Assembly (NCBI GenBank): GCA_946499885.1
Contig: CAMMTN010000009.1
Coordinates: 1 to 62,159, forward strand
Direction: 5' to 3'
Length of the DNA: 62,159 nucleotides
Source: an uncultured Clostridium sp.
GTDB taxonomy: Bacteria > Bacillota > Clostridia > TANB77 > CAG-508
A model generated the notes under the pieces. The model did no database searches. It saw only the letters and a list, made by a program, of their open reading frames with translations, and had not been told where the DNA came from. Position numbers and translations under genes: made by a program. This document shows, piece after piece, positions 29,881-38,842 of this stretch (its first letter is position 1; the number at the start of each line of letters is the position of its first letter).

Positions 29881-30004
29881 GAACGAAGCAAAAGTGCGTA
29901 TATTGCTAGGCAAAATCTTAAAGAAAACCGGAGGTGTACTTTTTTGTACATCGAGGATTTTCTTTAAGATTTTAACGACGCAAGATGCCACTTTTCATTC
30001 GTTC
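29881..30004. repeat. Nested palindromic repeat, copy 3, between rpoB and rpoC
   Basis: Outer arms 29881-29896 and about 29989-30004; perfect 16-base inner arms 29912-29927 and 29958-29973. TTGCTAGG lies on the left, the centre is GTAC-T6-GTAC-ATCG, and AACGACGCAAGATGCC lies on the right. It ends next to the rpoB stop codon. The remainder of the rpoB-rpoC gap (29713-29880) shows no gene. Confidence 0.8.
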
Positions 30005-30005
30005 A

Positions 30006-33000
30006 CTACTCTATTATATCTTCGTCATTAAGTATACTATCTTCATCTAAATCCATATCTGAAAGTTCAATTTCGTCATCTTCTAACTCTTCAAATAGAG
30101 CTTCATTATTTTCTTCCTCTTCATCTGCTAAAACAGCTTCTTCTTCGTATCCATCATGAAGATCTTTAATATCTAAAACATCATTACCCATTTTCTTATC
30201 ATCTATATTAAAGTCAATTCCGTCTTCTATATTTTCTTTTAGTTCAAGTTCTTCATTATCTGGTGATAATAGTCTAATATCTAATCCTAAAGCTTGAAGT
30301 TCTTTAATCAATACTTTAAATCCTTCTGGAACTCCTGGCTCTGGAACATTTTCACCTTTAACAATAGCTTCATAAGTTTTAACACGTCCTATTGTATCAT
30401 CTGATTTTACAGTAAGCATTTCTTGTAGTGTATAAGCTGCACCATATGCTTCTAATGCCCAAACTTCCATCTCTCCAAAACGTTGTCCACCAAATTGTGC
30501 TTTACCTCCAAGTGGTTGTTGTGTAACTAATGAGTATGGTCCAGTTGAACGAGCATGTATCTTATCATCAACTAAATGATGTAGTTTTAACATATACATA
30601 ACACCAACTGTAACTGGATGATCAAAAGGATCTCCTGTTCTACCATCATATAGAGTTGTTTTTCCATCTTCTGAATATCCAGACTTCTTAAATAATTCTC
30701 TTATTTCTTCGTCTGTTGCACCATCAAATACTGGTGTTGCAACTTTCCAACCTAATAGTTTTGCTGCCATTCCTAAGTGAACCTCTAAAACTTGACCTAA
30801 GTTCATACGAGAAGGAACACCAAGTGGGTTTAAAACTATATCTACTGGAGTACCATCTGGCATAAATGGCATATCTTCCTCAGGTAATATTCTTGAAATA
30901 ACACCTTTGTTACCATGTCGACCAGCCATTTTATCTCCGACTGATATTTTTCTTTTTTGAGCTATATAGCAACGAATTACTTGATTTACACCAGGTCCTA
31001 ATTCATCTGAATTTTCTCTAGTAAATACTTTAACATCTACTATCGTACCTGCTTCTCCGTGTGGAACACGAAGTGATGTATCTCTAACTTCTCTTGCTTT
31101 TTCTCCAAATATTGCACGAAGTAATCTTTCTTCTGCTGTAAGTTCTGTTTCTCCTTTTGGAGTAACTTTACCAACTAATATATCACCAGGTCTTACTTCT
31201 GCACCAATTCTTATGATACCATTTTCATCTAGGTCTTTTAATACATCATCACCAACATTTGGTATGTCTCTTGTAATTTCTTCTGGACCAAGTTTTGTAT
31301 CACGACATTCACAATCATATTCTTCAATATGAATTGATGTATATACATCTTCTTTAACAAGTCTTTCACTAATTAATACAGCATCCTCATAATTGTAACC
31401 TTCCCACGTAGTAAATGCAATTAATACATTTCTACCAAGTGCCATTTCTCCCTTATCTGTTGAAGGTCCATCTGCAAGAAGATCTCCTTCTTTTACTTTT
31501 TCTCCACGAACAACTACTGGTCTTTGATTTATACATGTACCACCATTTGTTCTCTTGAATTTTCTTAATTTATATATATCTAATTCATCTTTATTATTTC
31601 TAACAACAATTTCATCACCAGTTACTTTTTCTACAACACCTGCATTATTAGCTATAACTGTAATTCCAGAGTCTTTTGCAGCTCTATATTCAATACCTGT
31701 ACCAACAATTGGTGATTCTGGCATTAAAAGCGGAACTGCTTGACGTTGCATGTTAGCACCCATTAATGAACGTTTAGCATCATCATGCTCAACAAAAGGA
31801 ATCATTGCCGCTGCAACAGATACAAGTTGTTTTGGAGAAACGTCTACAAAGTCAACTTGTGATTTGTTAACCATTGTAATTTCTTCTCTCATTCTAACTT
31901 TTATTCTATCATTTTTAAATGTTCCATCTTCGTTTAGTGGTTCTGATGCTTGTGCAATTATGTATTTATCTTCCTCATCTGCTGGCATATATACAACTTC
32001 ATCTGTAACTTTTCCAGTTTCATGGTCAACTTTTCTATATGGTGTTTCAACAAATCCATATTCATTTATAATTGCAAAAGATGAAAGTGCTGATATAAGT
32101 CCAACGTTTGGACCTTCTGGTGATTCTATTGGACATAATCTACCATAGTGAGTATAATGAATATCTCTAACCTCAAATCCAGCTCTTTCTCTTGAAAGAC
32201 CTCCAGGACCTAATGCTGAAATTCTTCTTTTATGAGTAAGCTCAGAAAGTGGGTTTGTTTGATCCATAAATTGTGACAATTGTGAACTTCCAAAAAATTC
32301 TCTAATTGAAGAACTAATTGGTTTTGTATTAATTAATGTTTGAGGTGTTACAACATCTAAATCTTGAATTGTCATTCTTTCACGAACAACTCTTTCTAAT
32401 CTTGTCAAACCAATTCTGAATTGATTTTGTAGTAATTCCCCAACACATCTTATACGTCTATTTCCTAAATGATCTATATCATCTATTATACCTAAACCAT
32501 TATCTAAATTTAAAACATAATTTATAGATGCAATTATATCTTCTGTTGTAATGTATCTTGGAATAAGTTCTTCAATTCTTTCTTTTATTGTATCATGAAG
32601 TTTTTCTTCATCTGTTGTATCTATAATTGATTTTAGCACATTATAATTTACATATTCTTTTATATGTAAGTCACTTAAATCAACTGTTGGTAAGAATTCA
32701 TGAATATTAACTGTTCCATTTCCTATTACTCTTACTTTTCTATCATTTACTTTTAAATCTACAATATTTATACCTGTATTTTGGATATTTTCTGCAACTT
32801 CTTCTGAAATCACACTGTCTTTTTCCACAAGTACTTCACCTGTTGTTGGATCAACAATATCTTCAAAGGCAACTTTACCTGTAATCCTTGTAGCTAAACT
32901 TAACTTTTTATTAAATTTATATCTTCCTACTTTTGCTAGGTCGTATCTTCTAGGATCAAAGAATAATCCATTAAATAGGTTTCTAGCAGCATCAACTGTT

Positions 33001-33734
33001 GGAAGTTCTCCAGGTCTTAATTTTTTATATATTTCTATTAAAGCTTCATCTTGTGTTTTAATTGGATCTTTTTGAATAGATGCTGTTATTTTTGCTTCTT
33101 CTCCAAATAATTCTACTATTTGCTCATCAGTTGCAACTCCTATTGCGCGAAGTAATGATGTAACAGGTATTTTTCTTGTTCTATCCACTCTTGCCCAGAA
33201 TACATCATTTGCATCTGTTTCATATTCTATCCAAGCTCCTCTTAATGGCATTACTGTTGAAGTATAAATTTTCTTTCCAGTTTTATCATATTCTGAAGCG
33301 TAATAGCATCCTGGTGAACGGACTAACTGACTAACAACAACTCTTTCTGCACCATTGATTATAAAAGTACCACTATCTGTCATAAGTGGGAAATCTCCAA
33401 GATATATTTCCTGTTCTTTGATTTCACCTGTTTCACGATTGATAAGCCTTACTTTTACATGTAATCTTGTTGAATATGTAGCATCTCTTTCTTTTGCTTC
33501 TTCTACTGTGTATTTTGTTTTGTCTTCCATGTAGTAGTCTAAGAATTCTAGAATTAAATTTCCTGAATAATCAACTATTGGAGATATATCTCTTAAGATT
33601 TCTCCGAGTCCTTCTTCTACGAACCAGTCGTATGAATCTTTTTGGACTTTGATAAGATTTGGCATTTCGATTGAATCGCCGATTTTTGCAAAAGTTTTGC
33701 GAGAACATTTCTCGTGTTTAATTTCTTTTACCAA
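30006..33734 (-). CDS. rpoB: RNA polymerase beta subunit
   Basis: Second-largest catalytic subunit, 1242 residues. The rifampicin pocket is intact ([20 protein letters not shown] near residue 480), as are [10 protein letters not shown]-type ([11 protein letters not shown]) and [10 protein letters not shown] motifs. The last 65 or so residues form an acidic tail (many Glu/Asp, ending [12 protein letters not shown]) beyond the conserved core. Start TTG (33734) behind AGGGGTGAT. No rplJ/rplL genes precede it: rpoBC here stands alone, with its own promoter at 34100-34129 and a roughly 360-base leader. Confidence 0.98.
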   Translation of the reverse strand: MVKEIKHEKCSRKTFAKIGDSIEMPNLIKVQKDSYDWFVEEGLGEILRDISPIVDYSGNLILEFLDYYMEDKTKYTVEEAKERDATYSTRLHVKVRLINRETGEIKEQEIYLGDFPLMTDSGTFIINGAERVVVSQLVRSPGCYYASEYDKTGKKIYTSTVMPLRGAWIEYETDANDVFWARVDRTRKIPVTSLLRAIGVATDEQIVELFGEEAKITASIQKDPIKTQDEALIEIYKKLRPGELPTVDAARNLFNGLFFDPRRYDLAKVGRYKFNKKLSLATRITGKVAFEDIVDPTTGEVLVEKDSVISEEVAENIQNTGINIVDLKVNDRKVRVIGNGTVNIHEFLPTVDLSDLHIKEYVNYNVLKSIIDTTDEEKLHDTIKERIEELIPRYITTEDIIASINYVLNLDNGLGIIDDIDHLGNRRIRCVGELLQNQFRIGLTRLERVVRERMTIQDLDVVTPQTLINTKPISSSIREFFGSSQLSQFMDQTNPLSELTHKRRISALGPGGLSRERAGFEVRDIHYTHYGRLCPIESPEGPNVGLISALSSFAIINEYGFVETPYRKVDHETGKVTDEVVYMPADEEDKYIIAQASEPLNEDGTFKNDRIKVRMREEITMVNKSQVDFVDVSPKQLVSVAAAMIPFVEHDDAKRSLMGANMQRQAVPLLMPESPIVGTGIEYRAAKDSGITVIANNAGVVEKVTGDEIVVRNNKDELDIYKLRKFKRTNGGTCINQRPVVVRGEKVKEGDLLADGPSTDKGEMALGRNVLIAFTTWEGYNYEDAVLISERLVKEDVYTSIHIEEYDCECRDTKLGPEEITRDIPNVGDDVLKDLDENGIIRIGAEVRPGDILVGKVTPKGETELTAEERLLRAIFGEKAREVRDTSLRVPHGEAGTIVDVKVFTRENSDELGPGVNQVIRCYIAQKRKISVGDKMAGRHGNKGVISRILPEEDMPFMPDGTPVDIVLNPLGVPSRMNLGQVLEVHLGMAAKLLGWKVATPVFDGATDEEIRELFKKSGYSEDGKTTLYDGRTGDPFDHPVTVGVMYMLKLHHLVDDKIHARSTGPYSLVTQQPLGGKAQFGGQRFGEMEVWALEAYGAAYTLQEMLTVKSDDTIGRVKTYEAIVKGENVPEPGVPEGFKVLIKELQALGLDIRLLSPDNEELELKENIEDGIDFNIDDKKMGNDVLDIKDLHDGYEEEAVLADEEEENNEALFEELEDDEIELSDMDLDEDSILNDEDIIE

Positions 33735-33934
33735 AGAAAATCACCCCTAAAAAAGATTAAGCAGAATTAAAACAAAGCTATGAATGCAATGTATATATTA
33801 TATATAAAGAAGTCCTTCTTGTATAAAATATTATTCTTATGATTTTATTAGTTTACTGCTCTCTAAACTTTTATTACATAGATAATATTAGAACAATTCC
33901 TCTTCTTTATTTTTTTACATATTGAAAAACGGCA

Positions 33935-33978
33935 ATAAAAAGGTAGGCTGGTATTTTTATTTTCTACCAACTAACCTT
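33935..33978 (-). terminator. Terminator-like hairpin in the rpoB leader (possible attenuator)
   Basis: On the minus strand, AAGGTTAGTTGGTA (33978-33965) pairs with TACCAGCCTACCTT (33953-33940), with a small internal mismatch, followed by TTTATTG. It lies between the rpoB promoter and the rpoB start, about 200 bases before the coding region, so it may control how much transcript reaches rpoBC. Confidence 0.55.
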
Positions 33979-34099
33979 CTTCTGTTTATTTATTAAACTC
34001 TGTATTTAATAGTTAATTTTTTTATTTTAATCACCCTTATTTTTCGTTCAAGGGTTTTAGTTTTACCTTTGATGTTAGATAAAACCCCATTGTATTTTA

Positions 34100-34129
34100 T
34101 TTTACAATATTTTTGCTGGGCTTGTCAAG
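34100..34129 (-). promoter_or_regulatory. Promoter of rpoB-rpoC
   Basis: On the minus strand, TTGACA (34129-34124), an 18-base spacer and TAAAAT (34105-34100). Transcription should begin near 34093, giving a long leader to the TTG start at 33734. Confidence 0.75.
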
Positions 34130-34146
34130 GATTTTGAAAAAATTTG

Positions 34147-34587
34147 TGTTATAAATATTACTAGTTGTTACAATTCACAGCTAATTAAAAATCATGTTAT
34201 AAAAGGCAGATACTATATTTATATTTTTATTGGAGTGCTTAAGGTGGGACCGACAAGTTTACAAACTGTTAACGACACTTTAGTGGAGTTATTACAGTTT
34301 GTACGATGTTGGGGGCCGTAAATAAAAATATAAATATAGTATCTGCCTTTATACAAGAATAAAGGGCTGTGAATTGTAACATTCATTTTGTTAATAATTC
34401 CATACTTATTAACACTTATAACTAGTCGCACGCAGGCAATGTACTTTTCTTTCGAATACATGGAGAAAGAAAATGTCCATTGCCGGCTAAGATGCGACGG
34501 ATGTATTTATATATATTATTTTTATGCTGAACAGCAACTACAAAATGGCGATGAAAAATTTCACCGCCAACTAGTATTTTTTATAAC
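34147..34587. repeat. 441-bp element with nested inverted repeats (structured RNA or MITE-like)
   Basis: Terminal inverted repeats of 21 bases (34147-34167 and 34567-34587, 19 of 21 matching, ending in ACTAGTTG) enclose three hairpins. Hairpin A has perfect arms 34167-34181/34366-34380 and 34202-34231/34321-34350, plus an inner ACAAACTGT/ACAGTTTGT stem. Hairpin B spans 34424-34499 (GTCGCA/TGCGAC and GGCAATG/CATTGCC). Hairpin C is 34546-34569 (TGGCG/CGCCA). There is no credible gene inside. A minus-strand TATAAT (34593-34588) would start an RNA at the outer arm, and AATTTTTTC follows the other arm. I do not recognise it as a known RNA family. Confidence 0.7.
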
Positions 34588-34613
34588 ATTATAAATTTCT
34601 ATGTATTTAGTTT

Positions 34614-36311
34614 TTATTCATCTCCTGGTTCTCTTCCACTTTGTTTTTGTTCTTGTTGTTTTTCTGCATTATTTCTAGATGTTTCTGTTCCTTGCCCTTT
34701 AGCGTCACTTTTTCCACTTACATCATATTTTACTCTGTGTCTAACATCGTTTTGAACTTCTTTTACTATATCTCGATATTTTTGCATTATATCAACTTTC
34801 TCTTGTACTGAAAATTTTCTTCCTTGTATTTCTTCCTGCTGCTCCATAAATGCAATTATATCAAAACCTTCTTCACAAGACAAATCTTTTAAATTCTTAA
34901 GCATTATATCACTTTGGCTTATCTCTTGATTTTTAGCTGCTGGTTCTAATCTTTTTTGTTTAAATCTTTCCATAAAAACTTTAAATCTACTTTTTGGTTT
35001 AATATAGTCTCCCACAAATGCTTCCTTACTATTTTTTGCAATCTTTTTTAATACTCTCTTTTCTTTTTTTGTTAAATCTGCATTTCTTAATTCTGATAAA
35101 TCATATGTTATATCTATATTTTTTTGATTTTTTCCTTTTCCATTCATCATTTCTTTTGCAAAAGATATATATTGATTATAGAAATCAGAGTTTGCAACAT
35201 CATCATTTCTTAATAATGCTCTAACAACTTCATTGTCAATTCCATAGAAATAAGCTCTATTTAAATCTTTCTTTAAATTTTTCTTTTCAGCCTTAGTCAT
35301 TTTATGTGGAGCAATATCATTAACTTCAAAGTAATTTTGTTCACCTTTTTCATTTTTGTATGTTATAACATATTTTAGTTTTCCATTTTCTATCTTACAG
35401 TCTATAGCTTGTAACTTATCTTTCCTAGTTTTAATATCTGGCTTTGTTTGTGTTTCTTGCTCTTGTTGAAATTTTTTAAAGTTTTCTGCTATTATCCTAT
35501 CTTTTGGATTATTTTCTCCTAATAAAGTTTTACATTCTTCTATTAATGCATCAGTTTCTTTTCCCTTTTGTTCTGCTCCATAAGCTTTAAAATATTCATC
35601 TGTCTCTTTTTTTGATTTAGAATCTCTTTGTATTTCTTCTTCGTTCTCTTGTTGTTTCTTTTCTTCGTAAGCTTTGTCAATGTCTGCTTGCTTTCTTTTA
35701 CTTTGTTCTTGCTCCTCTTTTTCCTTATTTTTTCTATATTCTTCCCACATTTCATCTTCTTGTTGCTTTCTAAGTTCTTCTTGTTTTTCTTGACTTTCAT
35801 TGTATTTTTCTCTAATATTATATTTTTTATATAAATTTTCTACTATGCTTTCTTGCTGTTGTAATTCCGTCTTATGTTGATTTTTTAATAATTCAAATTT
35901 TGAAATTGAAGCATTTATTTTTTCTAATTCTCTTCTATATTCTTCTTGCTCCATTGTTGAAACAAAAGTACCGTCTTTTAATTCCATTTTTCCTTCTAAT
36001 TTTTCAATTTCTGCTTCACACTGTTCTTTTTGCTTTAATAATTTTGTATATTCTGCTCCTATTGATTCTTGTTCAGTTTCAATTCTTCCTTTTGTTTCAT
36101 CAGCAATCTTTATTTGTTCTAATTCTGCTTCTTTTTCTTTTAATTCTACTTCTATTTTTACTAAATCACTTTGAATTTGTTCTATTCCTTGTGCACCAAT
36201 TCTTCCATCAAATTTATGTAGCTCTTGTTCTAGTTGCTTTTTATCTTTATTTAGTGTATCTAGTCCTTTTTTAATCTCTTCTACTAAGAAATCATTTAAT
36301 ATTTTATCCAT
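34614..36311 (-). CDS. Coiled-coil protein of unknown function
   Basis: 565 residues, soluble and highly charged. The N-terminal 240 residues are almost wholly predicted coiled coil (heptads rich in Glu/Lys/Gln, e.g. KEEQEQSKRKQADIDKAYEE). A globular middle (about 290-480) contains LKYVITYKNEKGEQNYFEVND, and the tail (about 530-565) is Gln/Glu-rich and disordered. There is no signal peptide or membrane segment. I recognise no family. A strong GGAGG precedes the ATG. It lies alone between trmFO and the element upstream of rpoB, on the same strand as both. Confidence 0.75.
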   Translation of the reverse strand: MDKILNDFLVEEIKKGLDTLNKDKKQLEQELHKFDGRIGAQGIEQIQSDLVKIEVELKEKEAELEQIKIADETKGRIETEQESIGAEYTKLLKQKEQCEAEIEKLEGKMELKDGTFVSTMEQEEYRRELEKINASISKFELLKNQHKTELQQQESIVENLYKKYNIREKYNESQEKQEELRKQQEDEMWEEYRKNKEKEEQEQSKRKQADIDKAYEEKKQQENEEEIQRDSKSKKETDEYFKAYGAEQKGKETDALIEECKTLLGENNPKDRIIAENFKKFQQEQETQTKPDIKTRKDKLQAIDCKIENGKLKYVITYKNEKGEQNYFEVNDIAPHKMTKAEKKNLKKDLNRAYFYGIDNEVVRALLRNDDVANSDFYNQYISFAKEMMNGKGKNQKNIDITYDLSELRNADLTKKEKRVLKKIAKNSKEAFVGDYIKPKSRFKVFMERFKQKRLEPAAKNQEISQSDIMLKNLKDLSCEEGFDIIAFMEQQEEIQGRKFSVQEKVDIMQKYRDIVKEVQNDVRHRVKYDVSGKSDAKGQGTETSRNNAEKQQEQKQSGREPGDE

Positions 36312-36479
36312 ACCTTCCTCCTTGTTTTTATCTCTTTAAACTATCTTATATATTATACCATGTTTATTTTTATTTTGCAAGTTTTATGTATACTTCTTCT
36401 TTGTAAATATATAAGTGAATTTTATCAATCTTTAATCATAAAATCAAGTTTTTAACACAAATGTCATACAATTGTAATA

Positions 36480-37859
36480 TTATTGTAACATTTCTTTCAA
36501 TTCCTCTATTGCTCTATCTGCTAACTTACCATATTTTACTTTCTTATCTTTTATTTTTTCTGGAAGTTCTGGTAAAATTCCAAAATTTGCATTCATTGGC
36601 TGAAAGTTTTTATTTTCTGCTGATATATATTCTGATAAAGCTCCTATGATAGTATCTTTTGGAAATATTATTTTTTCTTCATTTTTTAATTTTGCTACTG
36701 CATTTAAGCTAGCAACTAATCCTGATGCAATAGATTCAACATATCCTTCTACTCCTGTAATCTGACCTGCAAAAAATATATTTGAATTTTTTTTCAAATT
36801 ATATGTTTCATCTAAAAGTTCTGGTGAATTTATAAAAGTATTTCTATGCATTACTCCATATTTTGCAAATTCTGCATCTTTTAAACCTGGTATTAAACTA
36901 AATACTCTTTTTTGCTCTCCGAATTTTAAATTAGTTTGAAATCCTACCATATTAAATAAATTACCTTCACTGTTATCTTGTCTTAGTTGAACGATTGCAT
37001 ATGGTCTTTTTCCTGTTCTTAAATCTGTAAATCCTACTGGTTTTAAAGGTCCAAATCTTAATGTATCTATTCCTCTTTTTGCCATAACCTCTATTGGCAT
37101 ACATCCTTCAAATATTTCTCTTTTTTCAAAATTATGAAGTTCTACAACTTCTGCTTTTACAAGTTCATTCCAAAATTTTTCATATTCTTCTTTATTCATT
37201 GGTAAGTTAATATAATTATTTTCTTTATTTGCTTTTATTCTCTTCTTCCAAATTTCTAGTTTCTCATCTTTTCCTCTTTCCTGACTATATCTATCTCCCC
37301 AAAAAGCTATATTCATATCTATACTTTCTTTTTCTATTATTGGAGCTGCTGCATCATAAAAATGTAGTCCTTCATTTCCTGTAATTTTCATAATTTCTTT
37401 AGATAAATTATCTGATGTTAAAGGTCCAGTAGCTATAATTACTATTCCATCTTTGGATAGTTCCCTCAAAGGAATATTATTTGAGCCTTCTCCTATTTCT
37501 TTTCTTATTATTTCTACATTTTCTAAACTTTCTATTTTTTCAGTAACTTTTTTAGAAAATTCTTCTCTATCTACTGCTAAAGCTTGTCCTGCTGGAACTG
37601 CTACTTCATCTGCAGTTTTGATTAATAGAGAATCTAACAAACGTAATTCTTCTTTCAAAAGCCCACAAGCATTTGTATGCAAATTTGATTTAAAAGAATT
37701 ACTACATACAATTTCTGCTAAATTTTGATTACTGTGTGCTGGTGAAAATTTATCTGGTTTCATTTCATATAGCTTTACTTTTATTCCTCCTTTTGCTATT
37801 TGATATGCTGCTTCTGAACCTGCTAATCCTCCACCTATTATTGTTATATGTTTTTCCAT
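36480..37859 (-). CDS. trmFO: tRNA (uracil-54-C5)-methyltransferase, folate-dependent
   Basis: FAD-dependent enzyme that uses methylenetetrahydrofolate to make ribothymidine at position 54 of tRNA. The N-terminal FAD motif IIGGGLAGSEAAY, the AHSNQNLAEIVCSNSFKSN region with its functional cysteine, and the C-terminal GQITGVEGYVES motif are all present. I prefer the ATG at 37859 (MEKHITIIGGG), since the family starts there; an upstream TTG would add seven residues. In many Firmicutes it sits beside topA; here a SNF2 helicase and two small atypical genes intervene. Confidence 0.94.
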   Translation of the reverse strand: MEKHITIIGGGLAGSEAAYQIAKGGIKVKLYEMKPDKFSPAHSNQNLAEIVCSNSFKSNLHTNACGLLKEELRLLDSLLIKTADEVAVPAGQALAVDREEFSKKVTEKIESLENVEIIRKEIGEGSNNIPLRELSKDGIVIIATGPLTSDNLSKEIMKITGNEGLHFYDAAAPIIEKESIDMNIAFWGDRYSQERGKDEKLEIWKKRIKANKENNYINLPMNKEEYEKFWNELVKAEVVELHNFEKREIFEGCMPIEVMAKRGIDTLRFGPLKPVGFTDLRTGKRPYAIVQLRQDNSEGNLFNMVGFQTNLKFGEQKRVFSLIPGLKDAEFAKYGVMHRNTFINSPELLDETYNLKKNSNIFFAGQITGVEGYVESIASGLVASLNAVAKLKNEEKIIFPKDTIIGALSEYISAENKNFQPMNANFGILPELPEKIKDKKVKYGKLADRAIEELKEMLQ

Positions 37860-37890
37860 ATTTAATAATTTTCCTTTCAATTTTTTATAT

Positions 37891-37946
37891 TTGCTAAAGG
37901 CACATATTATCTTTAATTACCGAATAATATGTGCCTTTAGTAGCAA
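37891..37946. terminator. Hairpin at the end of the atypical two-gene operon
   Basis: Perfect 17-base stem (CTAAAGGCACATATTAT, 37894-37910, with 37924-37940) and a 13-base loop, starting two bases beyond the stop at 37948. No U-run follows on the minus strand. It resembles in style and position the hairpin at 17425-17464. Confidence 0.55.
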
Positions 37947-37947
37947 A

Positions 37948-38391
37948 TTATTTATTTCCTATCTGCATAGAGTTTAGCCAACCAAGTTTTCCAGCTTGGC
38001 TCAATTTTAAGCTTTCTTCTCCAAACTCTATACTTAGTTTACACAAAATTACATCTAAGTTCACCTTTTTAATGGCTTGTGGGATTAGTTGTTTAAGTTC
38101 TCCTCCGTTAGTTAAACTTTCCTCAATAGCTATGGCTAGAGCTTTCAGAATAATCGCTGTTATAAATTTTTCTGTAAGATTTTCTCCTTGCCAATCTTCT
38201 GCCCACGGGAAATTCAATTTAAGCATTCCAGCATATATTCCGTTCTCTTTAGACATTTTGTCTAATTTGTTTTGGACAGTTGGTAATATATCTCCAATAA
38301 TTTGTTTTGCTTCACCTTCTTCCGCACAACTAAAAAGAGTACCACTTTCAATGCATATTTCTGTTTTCAATAATTTGCTCCGGGGTTCCAT
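37948..38391 (-). CDS. Small soluble protein of atypical composition, unknown function
   Basis: 147 residues, mainly helical, with no signal peptide or membrane span and no recognised family. AGGAGGG lies at ideal distance before the ATG. Its only arginine is codon 4, and that codon is CGG (38382-38380). A +1 shift there would end translation after seven residues. Its DNA is richer in G+C than trmFO and the SNF2 gene on either side. It lies 34 bases after the 115-residue gene, so the two form an operon. It is either recently imported or controlled through the early CGG. Confidence 0.65.
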   Translation of the reverse strand: MEPRSKLLKTEICIESGTLFSCAEEGEAKQIIGDILPTVQNKLDKMSKENGIYAGMLKLNFPWAEDWQGENLTEKFITAIILKALAIAIEESLTNGGELKQLIPQAIKKVNLDVILCKLSIEFGEESLKLSQAGKLGWLNSMQIGNK

Positions 38392-38425
38392 ATAATGTCC
38401 CTCCTATATATTATTGCACTAAGTG

Positions 38426-38773
38426 CTAATATATTTTAACATAATTTTTAGCATTATGCAAACTGCAGAGTTCAAAAATAATACTTTCTGCAGACATAGC
38501 AATAATGTTGATCATAAAGCTTAACTTTACAGTCTCTTCGATGTATTCCCTAGAGGATATCTGCTTAATCTGCTCAAAACACTCCTCACCTTGTTCAAGT
38601 TCCTCTCTAAGTCTTGTAATACTTTTAATTACATCCTCAAGTTTTCTTTTGAACTCTGCACTTTGCATTACTGCACGGTACTTGGTAGCTACCTGTTCTT
38701 TAGCAAAGAGAGCTTTCACTTTTTCTTTGCTCACTTCACAGCTTAAAGGTAACTTTGTTTCCCGAAGATTCAT
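38426..38773 (-). CDS. Small helical protein of atypical composition, unknown function
   Basis: 115 residues. The middle (about 45-75, KRKLEDVIKSITRLREELEQ) is amphipathic helix or coiled coil, followed by a hydrophobic helix (about 85-105, VKLSFMINIIAMSAES). No family recognised. AAGGAGG precedes the ATG. Codon 4 is CGG (38764-38762); other arginines are AGA, AGG or CGT. A +1 shift at that codon would stop translation after about nine residues. It is the first gene of a two-gene operon with 37948-38391 and has a 16-bp dyad upstream that could be an operator. Confidence 0.65.
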   Translation of the reverse strand: MNLRETKLPLSCEVSKEKVKALFAKEQVATKYRAVMQSAEFKRKLEDVIKSITRLREELEQGEECFEQIKQISSREYIEETVKLSFMINIIAMSAESIIFELCSLHNAKNYVKIY

Positions 38774-38798
38774 AAAATCTTCCTCCTTAAAATAAATT

Positions 38799-38814
38799 AC
38801 AACAAAATTGTTGT
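38799..38814. promoter_or_regulatory. Perfect dyad upstream of the atypical operon
   Basis: ACAACAA-AA-TTGTTGT is a perfect 7-2-7 dyad, 25 bases before the ATG at 38773 and next to a TATTAT/TATACA-like -10 region on the minus strand. It is a likely repressor site. The regulator is not identifiable here. Confidence 0.45.
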
Positions 38815-38842
38815 ATACATAATATTACCACATTTTATCTTA

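Noticed and set aside
34219-34461. Small protein gene inside the 441-bp element
   Set aside because: The frame runs through both arms of palindromes, has no ribosome binding site and no protein-like composition.
34147-34587. RNase P RNA, tmRNA or 6S RNA
   Set aside because: Conserved cores of these RNAs (e.g. the P4 region GAGGAAAGTCC, a CCA-type tRNA-like end) are missing on both strands.
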